From Martinezella rhizogenes (lineage in GTDB: Bacteria; Pseudomonadota; Alphaproteobacteria; Rhizobiales; Rhizobiaceae), in the NCBI RefSeq assembly GCF_007002745.1, contig NZ_SGNY01000006.1, positions 62,001 to 126,000 of the forward strand: a stretch of 64,000 nt of DNA, given 5' to 3'. Below the pieces are notes generated by a model. It was given only the letters and a program-made list of their open reading frames with translations, did no database searches and had not been told where the DNA came from. The position numbers and the translations under genes were made by a program. Shown piece after piece: positions 35,463 through 45,068 of the stretch; position 1 is the first letter of the stretch, and every line of letters starts with the position of its first letter.

Positions 35463-36738
35463 GACGTCTGAATATTCCGGAACGGCCAGCTCTTCTACTG
35501 AAAAGAGCGCTGCCGCAGAAAAGAAAAAAGAGCCGTGGCTTTCCATCGTCGGCATAGGCGAAGACGGACTTGATGGGCTCGGCAAAAATGCACTCCGGGC
35601 GATCGAAGCGGCCGAGGTGGTTTTTGGTGGCAAACGTCATCTGGAATTGGCGGTTGCGGCCATTCAGGGCGAGGCGCGCCCGTGGCCGGTGCCGTTCGAT
35701 GTGGAGATGAGCGGTGTTCTCGCATTGCGTGGCCGCCGGGTGTGTGTGCTCGCCTCCGGCGATCCGTTCTATTACGGTGTCGGCGTTACGCTTCTTCGAC
35801 GGATTCCTTCCGGGGAGACAGTCTGCCATCCCTCACCTTCCGCCTTTTCTCTGGCTGCGGCACGGCTTGGCTGGGCTCTGCAATCGGCCGAATGCGTTTC
35901 GCTGCACGGGCGCTCCATCGATCTTTTGCGGCCGCATCTGCAGCCTGGCGCGCGGATCATCGCGCTGACCTCGGATAAGCGTGACCCGGCTTTGATTGCG
36001 GGGTTGCTGGCCGAGTCCGGTTTTGGTCGGTCGGAATTCATTCTGCTCGAGGCATTGGGCGGAACGCGTGAAAGGCGGCGGCAAGCCCGCGCGGCTGATT
36101 TTACTTTTGAAGATATCGACCCACTGAATGTGGTGGCGATTGATGTCGTGGCGGATGAGGATGCGCGTGTCCTGCCGTTCACGCGAGGGCTCGATGACAG
36201 CCTGTTCGAACATGACGGGCAGATCACCAAACGTGAAATCCGGGCGGTGACGCTCTCCTCGCTGGCGCCCCGGCGTGGAGAATTGCTGTGGGACATTGGC
36301 GCGGGCTCCGGCTCGATCGGCATCGAATGGATGCTGTCGCATCCTTCGCTGCGCGCCATCGCCATAGAGCAACATCCGGAAAGGGCGGAACGAATCGCCC
36401 GCAATGCTGATGCTTTTGGTGTTCCGGGGCTGGAAGTCATGATCGGTATGGCCCCGGCAGCTTTTGAAGGCTTGCCCACGCCGGATGCCATTTTTGTTGG
36501 TGGTGGCGGCAGTGAAGCAGGTGTGTTCGAGGCTGCCATGGAGGCGCTGAAACCCGGCGGTCGGCTGGTCGCCAATGCGGTGACGCTGGAAATGGAAGCA
36601 GTCTTGCTGGATGCGAATGCGCGGTTTGGTGGTTCGATGATCCGGCTGGAGGTTTCTCGCGTAACGGCTGTCGGTTCCATGTCCGGCTGGCGTCCGGCCA
36701 TGCCGGTGACGCAATGGAGCTGGGTCAAGCCATGGTGA
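35461..36738 (+). CDS. cobL: Precorrin-6B C5,15-methyltransferase (decarboxylating) CobL
   Basis: CobL adds methyl groups at C5 and C15 and decarboxylates the C12 acetate side chain. The 425-residue protein is a fusion of a CbiE-like N-terminal domain (VGIGEDGLDGLGKNALRAI near residue 30, LASGDPFYYGVG near residue 97) and a CbiT-like C-terminal domain with the SAM loop WDIGAGSGSIGIEW near residue 277. The first 25 residues are serine/glutamate/lysine rich. It begins inside the cobK start codon and overlaps cobE at its end. Confidence 0.96.
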   Translation: MTSEYSGTASSSTEKSAAAEKKKEPWLSIVGIGEDGLDGLGKNALRAIEAAEVVFGGKRHLELAVAAIQGEARPWPVPFDVEMSGVLALRGRRVCVLASGDPFYYGVGVTLLRRIPSGETVCHPSPSAFSLAAARLGWALQSAECVSLHGRSIDLLRPHLQPGARIIALTSDKRDPALIAGLLAESGFGRSEFILLEALGGTRERRRQARAADFTFEDIDPLNVVAIDVVADEDARVLPFTRGLDDSLFEHDGQITKREIRAVTLSSLAPRRGELLWDIGAGSGSIGIEWMLSHPSLRAIAIEQHPERAERIARNADAFGVPGLEVMIGMAPAAFEGLPTPDAIFVGGGGSEAGVFEAAMEALKPGGRLVANAVTLEMEAVLLDANARFGGSMIRLEVSRVTAVGSMSGWRPAMPVTQWSWVKPW

Positions 36739-37151
36739 CCGTGGCTGGTATAGGCTGCCGCAAGGGTATTCCTTCGGACGCGATCATCACGGCCATACGC
36801 GCCGCCGAGCGGACCTCTGGCGTGAAGGTTGACTCTTTGGCGACTGCTCGGCTCAAGGCCGGGGAAGCTGGCCTCGCGGAAGCGGCGAAAGCCCTCTCGC
36901 TGTCGCTTGAAATCGTAACGCAGGAACGGCTCGAGGCAGTTGCCGCCGAGACGATGACATTTTCACAGGCCAGTCTCGATCACGCCGGAACGCCCAGCGT
37001 CAGCGAAGCCTCGGCGCTTGCCGCAGCTGGAGCAGGTGCACGGCTGGTTGCGCCCCGCCTCATCGTCGGTGATGTAACTGTGGCTATCGCAACGACGGGC
37101 AACGCGCCACGTGGTAACGACTGCGCTATTGAATACGGAGAAGAAGAATGA
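36732..37151 (+). CDS. cobE: Cobalamin biosynthesis protein CobE (CbiG C-terminal-like)
   Basis: A 139-residue CobE-family protein related to the C-terminal domain of CbiG. It starts [17 protein letters not shown] and contains [23 protein letters not shown] near residue 80. CobE is needed in the aerobic pathway, but its exact step is debated. ATG at 36732 overlaps the cobL stop; ATG at 36714 is an alternative adding six residues. It overlaps cobM by four bases, placing it in a cobL-cobE-cobM operon. Confidence 0.88.
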   Translation: MVTVAGIGCRKGIPSDAIITAIRAAERTSGVKVDSLATARLKAGEAGLAEAAKALSLSLEIVTQERLEAVAAETMTFSQASLDHAGTPSVSEASALAAAGAGARLVAPRLIVGDVTVAIATTGNAPRGNDCAIEYGEEE

Positions 37152-37921
37152 CGGTTCATTTCATCGGCGCCGGTCCGGGTGCCGCAGATCTCATCACGGT
37201 GCGTGGGCGCGATCTGATCGCTGCCTGCCCCGTGTGTCTTTATGCCGGTTCGCTGGTTCCGAAGGCCTTGATCGATTATTGCCCGCCGGATGCCCGCATC
37301 GTCGATACGGCTGCACTTTCGCTTGATGAAATCGAGGCGGAATTTGTTGCCGCGGCAGAGGCAGGCAAGGATGTGGCGCGGCTGCATTCCGGTGATCTTT
37401 CCGTCTGGAGCGCCATGGGTGAGCAGATCCGTCGGCTGGAACGGCTGGGACTCGATTATACCGTCACGCCCGGCGTGCCCTCCTTCGCTGCCGCCGCCGC
37501 CACCCTGCAGCGGGAGCTGACGGTGCCGGAAGTGGCGCAGAGCCTTGTGCTGACCCGCATTTCCGGCCGTGCATCGAAGATGCCTGACGGTGAGACGCTG
37601 AAGGCTTTCGGCGCAACGGGCACGACACTCGCCATCCACCTCGCCATCCATGCCATCGGCAAGGTGGTGGAGGAGCTGACGCCGCTTTACGGGTCCGATT
37701 GCCCCGTTGCCATCGTGGTGCGCGCCTCCTGGCCGGATGAGCGGGTCATTCGCGGCACGCTGTTCGATATTGAGGGCAGGCTTGCAGCCGAGCCGGTGGA
37801 GCGCACGGCGCTGATCTTTGTCGGGCGCGGGCTTGCCTCGACGGATTTTCGCGAGAGCGCGCTTTATAGTACCGACTATGTCCGCCGGTTCCGTTCTCCG
37901 AAAGAAGATGCGGCGGGCTGA
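37148..37921 (+). CDS. cobM: Precorrin-4 C11-methyltransferase CobM
   Basis: CobM methylates C11 to give precorrin-5. The 257-residue protein shows [20 protein letters not shown] at the start, [33 protein letters not shown] near residue 83, and [18 protein letters not shown] near residue 108. It is the last gene of the cobL-cobE-cobM unit and its final 46 bases overlap convergent cbiD. Confidence 0.97.
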   Translation: MTVHFIGAGPGAADLITVRGRDLIAACPVCLYAGSLVPKALIDYCPPDARIVDTAALSLDEIEAEFVAAAEAGKDVARLHSGDLSVWSAMGEQIRRLERLGLDYTVTPGVPSFAAAAATLQRELTVPEVAQSLVLTRISGRASKMPDGETLKAFGATGTTLAIHLAIHAIGKVVEELTPLYGSDCPVAIVVRASWPDERVIRGTLFDIEGRLAAEPVERTALIFVGRGLASTDFRESALYSTDYVRRFRSPKEDAAG

Positions 37922-39006
37922 TGCGACGGTGTGGAAGCGGTGCGCCCCTTGAGCGCGCCCTGACGATCGAAAACCACGATATCGAGCGCGATGGCGGGCG
38001 TGTTCAGCGCCGCCGCCGCGGTTACCCAGGCTTTTTCCGCAACGATCGCCCCGAGGTCTATCCCCGCGCCTTCGGCCAGTTGAAAGGCGTGCGCGACCAT
38101 ATTGGCCTGACGGATGGCAATGGCGAGATTGTCATCCCCTCCCGCCTCCGTGGCCAAAGCCGCCAGTGCTTCAAGGTCGGCAAGGCCTTTCTTGGAATGC
38201 ACGTCGAGCATGCCCTGGGCGAGCTTGGTCATCTTGGCGACGCCGCCGGCAATCGTCACCCGCTCGACCGGGTGGCTGCGCAGATATTTCAGCATGCCGC
38301 CGATAAAATCGCCCATGTCGATCAGCGCCGTTTCAGGCAGGCCATACAGCGCCTGCCCGGCCTTTTCGGAAGTGTTTCCGGTCGCGCCGAGCACGTGGGT
38401 GCAGCCGGTTGCCCGCGCCACATCGATGCCACGCCAGATGGAGTGAATCCAGGCCGAGCAGGAAAAGGGAATGACGACGCCGGTGGTGCCGAGAATGGAA
38501 ATGCCGCCGAGAATGCCGAGCCTGCCATTCAGGGTTTTTTCCGCCAGTCTTTCTCCGTCACGAACGGAAATTTCGATTTCGAAATCGGCATCCGTTCCCG
38601 CCACTTCGCGAATGGCGGCTTCGATCATCTTGCGTGGCACCGGATTGATGGCGGGTTCTCCCGGCGGCAGCGGCAGGCCCGGCCGGGTAACGGTGCCGAC
38701 GCCCTTGCCGGCCTTGAAGGTGATGCCGCTTCCGGGTTCTCCCCGTCTGACCGTGCTTTCAATCAGGGCGCCATGGGTGACGTCGGGATCGTCTCCGGCA
38801 TCCTTGACGACGCCAGCGCGGGCGAAGTTTTCACCTTTTTCCTCTGTCGCGAGGGAAAATGCCGGCCTTGCGCCGCTTGGAAGTTCGACCTCGACAGGGT
38901 AAGGAAATTCGCCAGTCAGAAGGGCGGCGCAGGCCGCCTTCGTGGCGGCTGCCGCGCAGGTGCCCGTGGTCCAGCCGCGGCGAAGGGTCTTTCCATCCGT
39001 TTCCAT
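37876..39006 (-). CDS. cbiD: CbiD-type precorrin-5 C1-methyltransferase
   Basis: A 376-residue CbiD protein. In the anaerobic pathway CbiD methylates C1 of cobalt-precorrin-5B; in an aerobic setting it would act where CobF normally does, making precorrin-6A. Family features are [18 protein letters not shown] at the start, [29 protein letters not shown] near residue 100, and [15 protein letters not shown] near residue 165. ATG at 39006 has GGA 7 bases upstream; ATG at 39042 and an upstream start at 39093 are open alternatives. It is divergent from cobA. Confidence 0.92.
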   Translation of the reverse strand: METDGKTLRRGWTTGTCAAAATKAACAALLTGEFPYPVEVELPSGARPAFSLATEEKGENFARAGVVKDAGDDPDVTHGALIESTVRRGEPGSGITFKAGKGVGTVTRPGLPLPPGEPAINPVPRKMIEAAIREVAGTDADFEIEISVRDGERLAEKTLNGRLGILGGISILGTTGVVIPFSCSAWIHSIWRGIDVARATGCTHVLGATGNTSEKAGQALYGLPETALIDMGDFIGGMLKYLRSHPVERVTIAGGVAKMTKLAQGMLDVHSKKGLADLEALAALATEAGGDDNLAIAIRQANMVAHAFQLAEGAGIDLGAIVAEKAWVTAAAALNTPAIALDIVVFDRQGALKGRTASTPSHQPAASSFGERNRRT

Positions 39007-39064
39007 ATGAATTCCTATAGCCGGGACGGCTTTTTCCGTCATCGTTAAAAAGCAGCCAAAAAGA

Positions 39065-39853
39065 ATGTCGATACCGCAGATTTTAAACAGCATTGCCGCA
39101 AAAGGTCCGGTCTTTGAGGCCGGTCATGTCTGGCTCGCGGGCGCAGGGCCGGGCGATGTGCGGTATCTGACGCTGGAAGTGGCGCTGGCGCTTTCGCAAG
39201 CCGACGTCATTGTACGTGATGCGCTGGTCAGCGATGATGTCGTCGCTCTTGGACCTCAGGCTGAAATCGTTTTCGCCGGCAAGCGCGGCGGCAAGCCCTC
39301 GGCGATGCAGGACGACATTACCGCGTCGCTGATCGATTTCGCCGCCCGAGGCAAAAAGGTGCTGCGGCTGAAGGGCGGCGATCCCTTCATCTTCGGGCGT
39401 GGCGGCGAAGAGGCGGAGGCGCTTGTCCGCGCCGGCATTCCATTCCGCATATTGCCAGGCATGACCTCTTCGCTTGCGGCTCTTGCTGCTGCGCGTATTC
39501 CGGCCACCATGCGCGGCATCAGCCGCGCCGTGACCCTTGCCACCGGCCATGCGGCGGGCACCGAAGAAGATCTTGACTGGCTGGCGCTGGCGAAAACACA
39601 GGAACCCATCGTTGTTTACATGGGGCTGAAGAATATAGGCTCGATTGCTGCACTTCTGATGCAGGGCGGCCGTTCAGGCGCCACGCCGGTTGCGGTCATC
39701 ATGTCGGCGACGACTGAGCAGGAGCGAATATTCATCGGCAAGCTGGAAAGCATAGCTGACGATGCAAAGCGGGAAAACTTCGAAGCCCCGGCTCTTATCG
39801 TCATCGGAGAGATCGTTTCGATGCGGGAACGGCTTGGAGTTTCAGGATCATGA
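39065..39853 (+). CDS. cobA: Uroporphyrinogen-III C-methyltransferase CobA (SUMT)
   Basis: CobA adds methyl groups at C2 and C7 of uroporphyrinogen III, giving precorrin-2, the branch point to cobalamin and siroheme. The 262-residue protein has VWLAGAGPGDVRYLTLEVALAL near residue 22, VFAGKRGGKPSAMQDDI, RLKGGDPFIFGRGGEEAEAL near residue 101, and ILPGMTSSLAALAAARIP. It lacks the CysG dehydrogenase/ferrochelatase domains, so it is the dedicated form. It overlaps cobB by four bases. Confidence 0.95.
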   Translation: MSIPQILNSIAAKGPVFEAGHVWLAGAGPGDVRYLTLEVALALSQADVIVRDALVSDDVVALGPQAEIVFAGKRGGKPSAMQDDITASLIDFAARGKKVLRLKGGDPFIFGRGGEEAEALVRAGIPFRILPGMTSSLAALAAARIPATMRGISRAVTLATGHAAGTEEDLDWLALAKTQEPIVVYMGLKNIGSIAALLMQGGRSGATPVAVIMSATTEQERIFIGKLESIADDAKRENFEAPALIVIGEIVSMRERLGVSGS

Positions 39854-41166
39854 CGGCGCGGGCGATCATCATCGGTGCACCCCGTTCGGGGTCGGGCAAG
39901 ACCAGCGTCACCATCGGTCTTCTCAGGGCATTTGCCCGGCGGGGCATCAAGGTGCGGGGCATCAAGACGGGGCCGGATTATATCGACCCCGGTTTCCACA
40001 CCTTCGCCACCGGCACGCCTGGTCTCAATCTGGATAGCTGGGCCATGCAGCCGGATTTGCTGCGGTATCTGTTTTCGCAGCAGACCGAGGATGCGGAACT
40101 CGTTCTGATCGAAAGCGCCATGGGCCTGTTCGACGGTATCCCAGTGGCGGAAAACCGCACCGGTTCGGCGGCGGATCTGGCGCGGCTATTCGGCATTCCC
40201 GTGCTGCTGGTGTTGGATGTGTCGGGCCAGTCGCAGACGGCGGCTGCTGTCGCCCATGGTTTCGCCCATTACGATCCTGATGTCACCATGGCGGCAGTTG
40301 TGCTGAACCGGGCCGGCAGTGAAAGACACCGGACACTGTGCACGGAAGCCATCGAAAAAATCGGCCTGCCCGTTGCCGGCTGTGTCCTGCGCGATCCGTC
40401 GCTCATCCTGCCTGAGCGGCATCTGGGGCTGGTGCAGGCCAGCGAACACCCGGAAATCGATGCGCATATAGAACGGCTGGCGGATGCGATGGAAAAATCC
40501 ATCGATCTCGACGCCTTGCTTTCACTTGCCGCGCCGGTGAATGTTCCTTCCGGTTCGGTGGACGCAGCGATTGCACCGCCCGGCCAGCGCATCGCGCTGG
40601 CGGAGGATGCGGCTTTCACCTTCCTTTATCCGCATCTCAGGAAGCATTGGCATGCGGCCGGGGCCGAGATCGTGCCGTTTTCGCCGCTGGCTGATGAGGG
40701 GCCTGACGAGAGCTGCGATGTCTGCTGGCTTCCGGGCGGATATCCCGAACTTTTTGCCGGAAAACTTGCCGATGCTACCGGCTTCAAAGCATGTATTGCC
40801 CGTTTTGCCGCGACAAGGCCTGTTCATGGCGAGTGCGGCGGTTACATGGTGCTCGGCGAGGCGCTGGAAGATGCTGATGGGGTGACCCATGCCATGACCG
40901 GGCTTCTGTCACATGCCACCAGCTTTGCGACGCGCAAGATGAATCTCGGTTATCGCCAGGCAACGATTGCGGCAAGTGGTCCGCTCGGCGCCGCAGGCGA
41001 TGTTCTGCGCGGCCATGAGTTTCATTATGCGCGGGTCATCGATCCCGGCCATGATGAGCCTTTTGCCAAGATCGCCGACGGGCAGGGTCGTCCGCTCGGG
41101 CCATCGGGTGGCAGAAGAGGTCTCGTTTCGGGCACCTTTTTCCACGCCATTGCCAGAAGCGGCTGA
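39850..41166 (+). CDS. cobB: Hydrogenobyrinic acid a,c-diamide synthase CobB
   Basis: CobB amidates the a and c side chains of hydrogenobyrinic acid with ATP and glutamine, giving the substrate of the CobNST chelatase. The 438-residue protein has the P-loop region GAPRSGSGKTSVTIGLLRAF near residue 9, KTGPDYIDPGFH near residue 39, ESAMGLFDG, and the C-terminal glutamine amidotransferase domain with the nucleophile in HGECGGYMVLGEAL near residue 328. It is the second gene of a cobA-cobB operon. Confidence 0.95.
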   Translation: MTARAIIIGAPRSGSGKTSVTIGLLRAFARRGIKVRGIKTGPDYIDPGFHTFATGTPGLNLDSWAMQPDLLRYLFSQQTEDAELVLIESAMGLFDGIPVAENRTGSAADLARLFGIPVLLVLDVSGQSQTAAAVAHGFAHYDPDVTMAAVVLNRAGSERHRTLCTEAIEKIGLPVAGCVLRDPSLILPERHLGLVQASEHPEIDAHIERLADAMEKSIDLDALLSLAAPVNVPSGSVDAAIAPPGQRIALAEDAAFTFLYPHLRKHWHAAGAEIVPFSPLADEGPDESCDVCWLPGGYPELFAGKLADATGFKACIARFAATRPVHGECGGYMVLGEALEDADGVTHAMTGLLSHATSFATRKMNLGYRQATIAASGPLGAAGDVLRGHEFHYARVIDPGHDEPFAKIADGQGRPLGPSGGRRGLVSGTFFHAIARSG

Positions 41167-41268
41167 TCGGCCTGCGTCATAACCTTTCCATGGGATGTGC
41201 GGCAAAGTGGAGCAAGCTGCGAAAGTTTGTAGGCTCTGGCCACTGGAAAGTGCTATAGATCGCCTCAG

Positions 41269-41310
41269 GGAACATGAGGAAGCGGAAATAGCGCCTGCGA
41301 TACATGTTCC
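41269..41310. repeat. Inverted repeat before the cytochrome c peroxidase gene
   Basis: GGAACATG at 41269-41276 and CATGTTCC at 41303-41310 are perfect inverted copies 26 bases apart, 84 bases before the chosen start codon. Spaced palindromic arms could be a two-site operator or an RNA stem. Confidence 0.4.
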
Positions 41311-41394
41311 GTGAAGTCTGGTCGGATTGAAAGCTATTTCATATTTTCCGGCCCGAACCTGCTATCGCGCATTTTGTCCCGAGCGTGCCTACCG

Positions 41395-42645
41395 ATGATA
41401 AAGCCCCGATTTTTTCTCTCTGCCGCTCTTGCTGCATCCATTCTGCTGGCTCCCTTCGGTGGGGGGATTAGCAGCATGTTCGCTCACGGCGGCGAAGATT
41501 ATGCGACGCTGGAAAAGCTGGGCGCAGCGCTGTTCGACGATCCCAATCTTTCGATGAACCGGACCATGGCCTGTTCCACCTGCCATATGCAGGCCGCCGG
41601 GTTTTCCGATGCACGGGAGAGCGAGAAGGTCGGTCGAGACGTCTCTCTGGGTGACGACGGTATTTCGCTCGGCGACCGCAATGCCCCGACGGCGACCTAT
41701 GCGAGGTTCACGCCGCCTTTCGGCAAGAATGCGGCGGGTGAGTATGTCGGCGGGCAGTTCTGGGATGGCCGGGCCTCGCTGCTGGAAGACCAGGCGGGCG
41801 GTCCGCCGCTCAATCCGCTTGAAATGGGCATGCCGGACAAAGCCTCTGTCGTAAAGCGGCTGAGGGAAAATCCTGACTATGTCGCAGCCTTCGGCACGCA
41901 ATTCGGCAATGATGTCTTCCAGAGCGATGAAACCGCCTATGCCGCGATGACCAAGGCGTTGGCGAGTTTCGAGCGCTCGGACGAATTCTCGACTTTCGAT
42001 TCCAAATATGACCGCTTCCTGCGCGGCGAGGAAAAGCTGACGGATCAGGAAGAGCTGGGCCGGGTTCTGATTTCCTCGACGCAATTTACCAATTGCAATA
42101 CCTGCCATGAAATCCGCGGCGCCAAGGGGCTGGAAGACGGCCTGTTTACCAACCACAAATATTTCAATATCGGCGTTCCCGCCAATATGGCGGTCAGGGC
42201 TGTGAATGGCTCGAAACCAGATGCGATCGATCTGGGTTTGGCGCAAAATCCTGAAGTGGCCGGCGATCCGGCACAACGCGGCAAGTTCAAGGTGCCGACC
42301 CTGCGCAATGTCGCCGTCACCGGTCCTTATATGCACAATGGCGTGTTCAGGGATTTGCGCACGGTGGTGCTGTTTTACGTGAAATATAAAAGCAAAAAGC
42401 CCAGCCGACAGATCAACCCGGAAACCGGCAAGACCTGGGATGCGCCTGAGGTGCCTGAGAATATCGCCATGACGGAACTGACATCCGCGCCGGCGCTGGA
42501 CGACAAGCGGGTGGATGCCATCGTGGCTTTTCTGAAGACGTTGACCGACCGCCGCTACGAGCATCTTCTGCCCAAGGAGGATGGGCAGATGGCGGTGCCG
42601 CCTGCCCAACCGGTTCCTGTCAGCGTTACGCCGAAAGCGCCTTGA
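41395..42645 (+). CDS. Di-heme cytochrome c peroxidase (CcpA/MauG family)
   Basis: A 416-residue periplasmic di-heme peroxidase. The N-terminus has a hydrophobic signal segment (about residues 6-30, ending near SMFAHG). Heme-binding CSTCH lies at residues 60-64 and CNTCH at residues 234-238. NRNAPT-like [20 protein letters not shown] and [29 protein letters not shown] are family blocks, and a C-terminal [22 protein letters not shown] block supplies the distal ligand region. It would reduce H2O2 with electrons from a small cytochrome. ATG 41395 gives a proper signal peptide. Convergent with leuB, overlapping by 20 bases. Confidence 0.9.
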   Translation: MIKPRFFLSAALAASILLAPFGGGISSMFAHGGEDYATLEKLGAALFDDPNLSMNRTMACSTCHMQAAGFSDARESEKVGRDVSLGDDGISLGDRNAPTATYARFTPPFGKNAAGEYVGGQFWDGRASLLEDQAGGPPLNPLEMGMPDKASVVKRLRENPDYVAAFGTQFGNDVFQSDETAYAAMTKALASFERSDEFSTFDSKYDRFLRGEEKLTDQEELGRVLISSTQFTNCNTCHEIRGAKGLEDGLFTNHKYFNIGVPANMAVRAVNGSKPDAIDLGLAQNPEVAGDPAQRGKFKVPTLRNVAVTGPYMHNGVFRDLRTVVLFYVKYKSKKPSRQINPETGKTWDAPEVPENIAMTELTSAPALDDKRVDAIVAFLKTLTDRRYEHLLPKEDGQMAVPPAQPVPVSVTPKAP

Positions 42646-43738
42646 ATTCGGCGAGAACCGCGTCACCCATTTCACCGGTGCCGACCTGGCGGCAGCCATC
42701 GGCCATGATGTCGGCGGTGCGGATGCCCTTGTCCAGCACGTTGGCGATTGCCGCTTCGAGCTTCGTCGCTTCGTCAACCATGTTGAACGAGTAGCGCAGG
42801 CACATGGCGAAGGAGGCGATCATGGCGATGGGGTTGGCGATGCTCTTGCCGGCGATGTCAGGGGCAGAACCGTGCACTGGCTCATACATGGCCTTGCGTT
42901 TGCCGGTCTTGGCATCAGGTGCGCCAAGCGAGGCGGAAGGCAACATGCCGAGCGAGCCGGTGAGCATGGCGGCAACGTCGGAGAGCATGTCTCCGAAGAG
43001 GTTGTCGGTCACGATCACGTCGAACTGCTTGGGCTTGCGCACCAGCTGCATGCCGCCGGCATCGGCCAGCATATGCTCCAGCTGAACGTCCTTGTATTTG
43101 GCGGCGTGGGTTTCGGTGACGACCTGGTTCCACAAGACGCCTGATTTCATGACGTTGCGCTTTTCCATCGAGCAGACGCGGTTATCGCGGGTGCGGGCCA
43201 GCTCGAAAGCGACGCTGGCGATGCGCTCGATCTCGAAAGTGTCGTAGATCTGCGTATCGATACCGCGCTTCTGGCCGTTGCCGAGATCGATGATCTGCTT
43301 CGGTTCACCGAAATAGACGCCGCCGGTCAGTTCGCGAACGATGAGGATATCCAAGCCTTCGACCAGTTCCGGCTTCAGCGAGGAGGCGGCGGCGAGTGCC
43401 GGGTAGCAGATGGCAGGGCGCAGATTGGCGAAAAGTTCGAGGTCCTTGCGCAGGCGCAGCAGACCCGCTTCCGGGCGATGCTCGTAGGGAACGCCATCCC
43501 ACTTCGGGCCACCGACGGCGCCGAACAGGATCGCATCGGCGGCAAGCGCCTTTTCCATGTCCGCATCGGAAATCGCCACGCCATGGGCGTCGTAAGCGGA
43601 ACCGCCGACGAGGCCTTCTGAAACGGTGAAGCCGGCATTGTGCGCGCTGTTCATATAATCGATCAGCTTGCGGACCTCAGTCATGGCTTCGGGGCCGATA
43701 CCGTCACCGGGCAGCAGGAAAAGCGAACGGACTGTCAT
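42626..43738 (-). CDS. leuB: 3-Isopropylmalate dehydrogenase LeuB
   Basis: LeuB oxidatively decarboxylates 3-isopropylmalate in leucine synthesis. The 370-residue protein has [21 protein letters not shown] at the start, [11 protein letters not shown] near residue 71, the [10 protein letters not shown] region, [13 protein letters not shown] near residue 134, and the NAD site with [20 protein letters not shown] near residue 290. It lies downstream of leuD on the same strand, with 221 bases between, including a hairpin. Confidence 0.97.
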   Translation of the reverse strand: MTVRSLFLLPGDGIGPEAMTEVRKLIDYMNSAHNAGFTVSEGLVGGSAYDAHGVAISDADMEKALAADAILFGAVGGPKWDGVPYEHRPEAGLLRLRKDLELFANLRPAICYPALAAASSLKPELVEGLDILIVRELTGGVYFGEPKQIIDLGNGQKRGIDTQIYDTFEIERIASVAFELARTRDNRVCSMEKRNVMKSGVLWNQVVTETHAAKYKDVQLEHMLADAGGMQLVRKPKQFDVIVTDNLFGDMLSDVAAMLTGSLGMLPSASLGAPDAKTGKRKAMYEPVHGSAPDIAGKSIANPIAMIASFAMCLRYSFNMVDEATKLEAAIANVLDKGIRTADIMADGCRQVGTGEMGDAVLAEFKALSA

Positions 43739-43901
43739 GGGAACCCTCCTTGGGCGGCGCGCCGGAAAACATCATGAAGGGTTTTCGGTGGCGGCGAACA
43801 CGGCGTCAAACTTGTTCCGTCCTATGCATGCCAAGTCGTACAGCAGCTGGACGGGATCGAGGGTTTCTTATCTCCGCCTCAAGGGCTTTTCAAGCAAAGC
43901 A

Positions 43902-43944
43902 AAAGCCGATCCGGTACGGTTTGGTACGGGATCGGCTTTTTTGA
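43902..43944. terminator. Hairpin between leuD and leuB, T-runs on both strands
   Basis: AAAAGCCGATCC at 43902-43913 pairs with GGATCGGCTTTT at 43930-43941. It follows the leuD stop on the minus strand and suggests that leuD and leuB are at least partly separate transcripts. Confidence 0.7.
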
Positions 43945-43959
43945 AGAGCGGAAATGCGG

Positions 43960-44565
43960 TCAGGCCCAGGGGCGGACCGAGGCGTTCGCCTTTTCGAAAG
44001 TGTCGATGGCGCCGGAATGCTCCATGGTCAGGCCGATGTCATCGAGGCCGTTCAGCATGCAGTGGCGCTTGAATTCATCGATCTCGAAAGTAATGGTGCC
44101 GCCATCGGGACCACTGATTTCCTGGCGTTCCAGATCGATGGACAGAACGGCATTTGATCCGCGCGAGGCGTCATCAAGCAGCTTTTCGAGGTTCTCGGCG
44201 CTAACTACAACCGGCAGGATGCCGTTCTTGAAACAGTTATTGTAAAAGATATCGGCAAAGCTTGTGGAGATCACACAGCGGATGCCGAAATCGAGAAGCG
44301 CCCATGGCGCATGCTCGCGCGAAGAGCCGCAACCGAAATTGTCGCCGGCGACAAGAATCTGCGCGTTCTGGTAAGCGGGCTTGTTCAGCACGAAATCCGG
44401 ATTGGGCGAGCCATCCTCAAGGTAACGCGACTCGGCGAAAAGGCCCTTGCCAAGACCGGTGCGTTTGATGGTCTTCAGATAGTCTTTCGGAATGATCATA
44501 TCGGTGTCGATATTGACCACCGGCATGGGCGCGGCGACGCCCGTCAGCTTGGTGAATTTTTCCAT
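43960..44565 (-). CDS. leuD: 3-Isopropylmalate dehydratase small subunit LeuD
   Basis: LeuD is the swivel-domain subunit of isopropylmalate isomerase, partner of LeuC, which is not in this window. The 201-residue protein has [17 protein letters not shown] near residue 18, [16 protein letters not shown] near residue 74, and [18 protein letters not shown] near residue 102, all diagnostic. ATG at 44565 starts the family's usual [14 protein letters not shown]-terminus. Confidence 0.97.
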   Translation of the reverse strand: MEKFTKLTGVAAPMPVVNIDTDMIIPKDYLKTIKRTGLGKGLFAESRYLEDGSPNPDFVLNKPAYQNAQILVAGDNFGCGSSREHAPWALLDFGIRCVISTSFADIFYNNCFKNGILPVVVSAENLEKLLDDASRGSNAVLSIDLERQEISGPDGGTITFEIDEFKRHCMLNGLDDIGLTMEHSGAIDTFEKANASVRPWA

Positions 44566-44651
44566 CTGTCGCTTCCCGTGTTTCCCTTGAACAGATCCGG
44601 CACGGGCAATGCCTGCCGGATGTTCTCTCTCGGGAAATACTGCAAAACTCA

Positions 44652-44666
44652 GCGCTTTAGAAGCGC
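44652..44666 (-). terminator. Small hairpin after the short membrane-protein gene
   Basis: GCGCTT and AAGCGC form a 6-bp stem with a 3-base loop, followed on the minus strand by a GTTTTG stretch. Weak but in the right place. Confidence 0.35.
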
Positions 44667-44728
44667 AAACCCGCGTTCTTCGGTACGCCTGACGTAGCGT
44701 CCTCGCATTTTGACCCGATTAAACGATC

Positions 44729-44959
44729 TCAGAGATCGATAATCGTGCCTTTGCCATCGTTCCAGACGCGCATGTCGCGCTGGTGGCGGGGCTTGACCGG
44801 AATGGGGGCCGGCTTGAGGCGCGCGGAAAGCATACGGGCAGCGCTGAGAACGGCGAGCACGCCGATGAAAGCGACCGTGAGCGATGCCGTGAAAAGAGCA
44901 GCCATGGCCAGAATTGCGATGCCGGAGGCGGCGATGAAAAATGAACGGATGCCTTGCAT
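44729..44959 (-). CDS. Small hypothetical membrane protein
   Basis: A 76-residue protein with two hydrophobic segments (about residues 5-24 and 27-42) and a basic tail ending MRVWNDGKGTIIDL. I do not recognise a family. The start ATG has AAGGTTG-like purines upstream, and the gene is isolated between leuD and the divergent CitE-like gene. The defined hydrophobic core followed by a basic cytoplasmic tail makes it a credible gene. Confidence 0.65.
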   Translation of the reverse strand: MQGIRSFFIAASGIAILAMAALFTASLTVAFIGVLAVLSAARMLSARLKPAPIPVKPRHQRDMRVWNDGKGTIIDL

Positions 44960-45068
44960 GATTCAACCTTTCTTTCCAGACGAATGTGGGCCTTCTTCTT
45001 CCGGCTTGCAAGAGGATTCAGTGGATTGTCAGCTTGCAGATGTCACAAAAGCTTGACACAAGTGCGGC

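Noticed and set aside
43739..43959. A possible small gene between leuB and leuD
   Set aside because: Short frames there lack ribosome sites and cross the hairpin; treated as non-coding.
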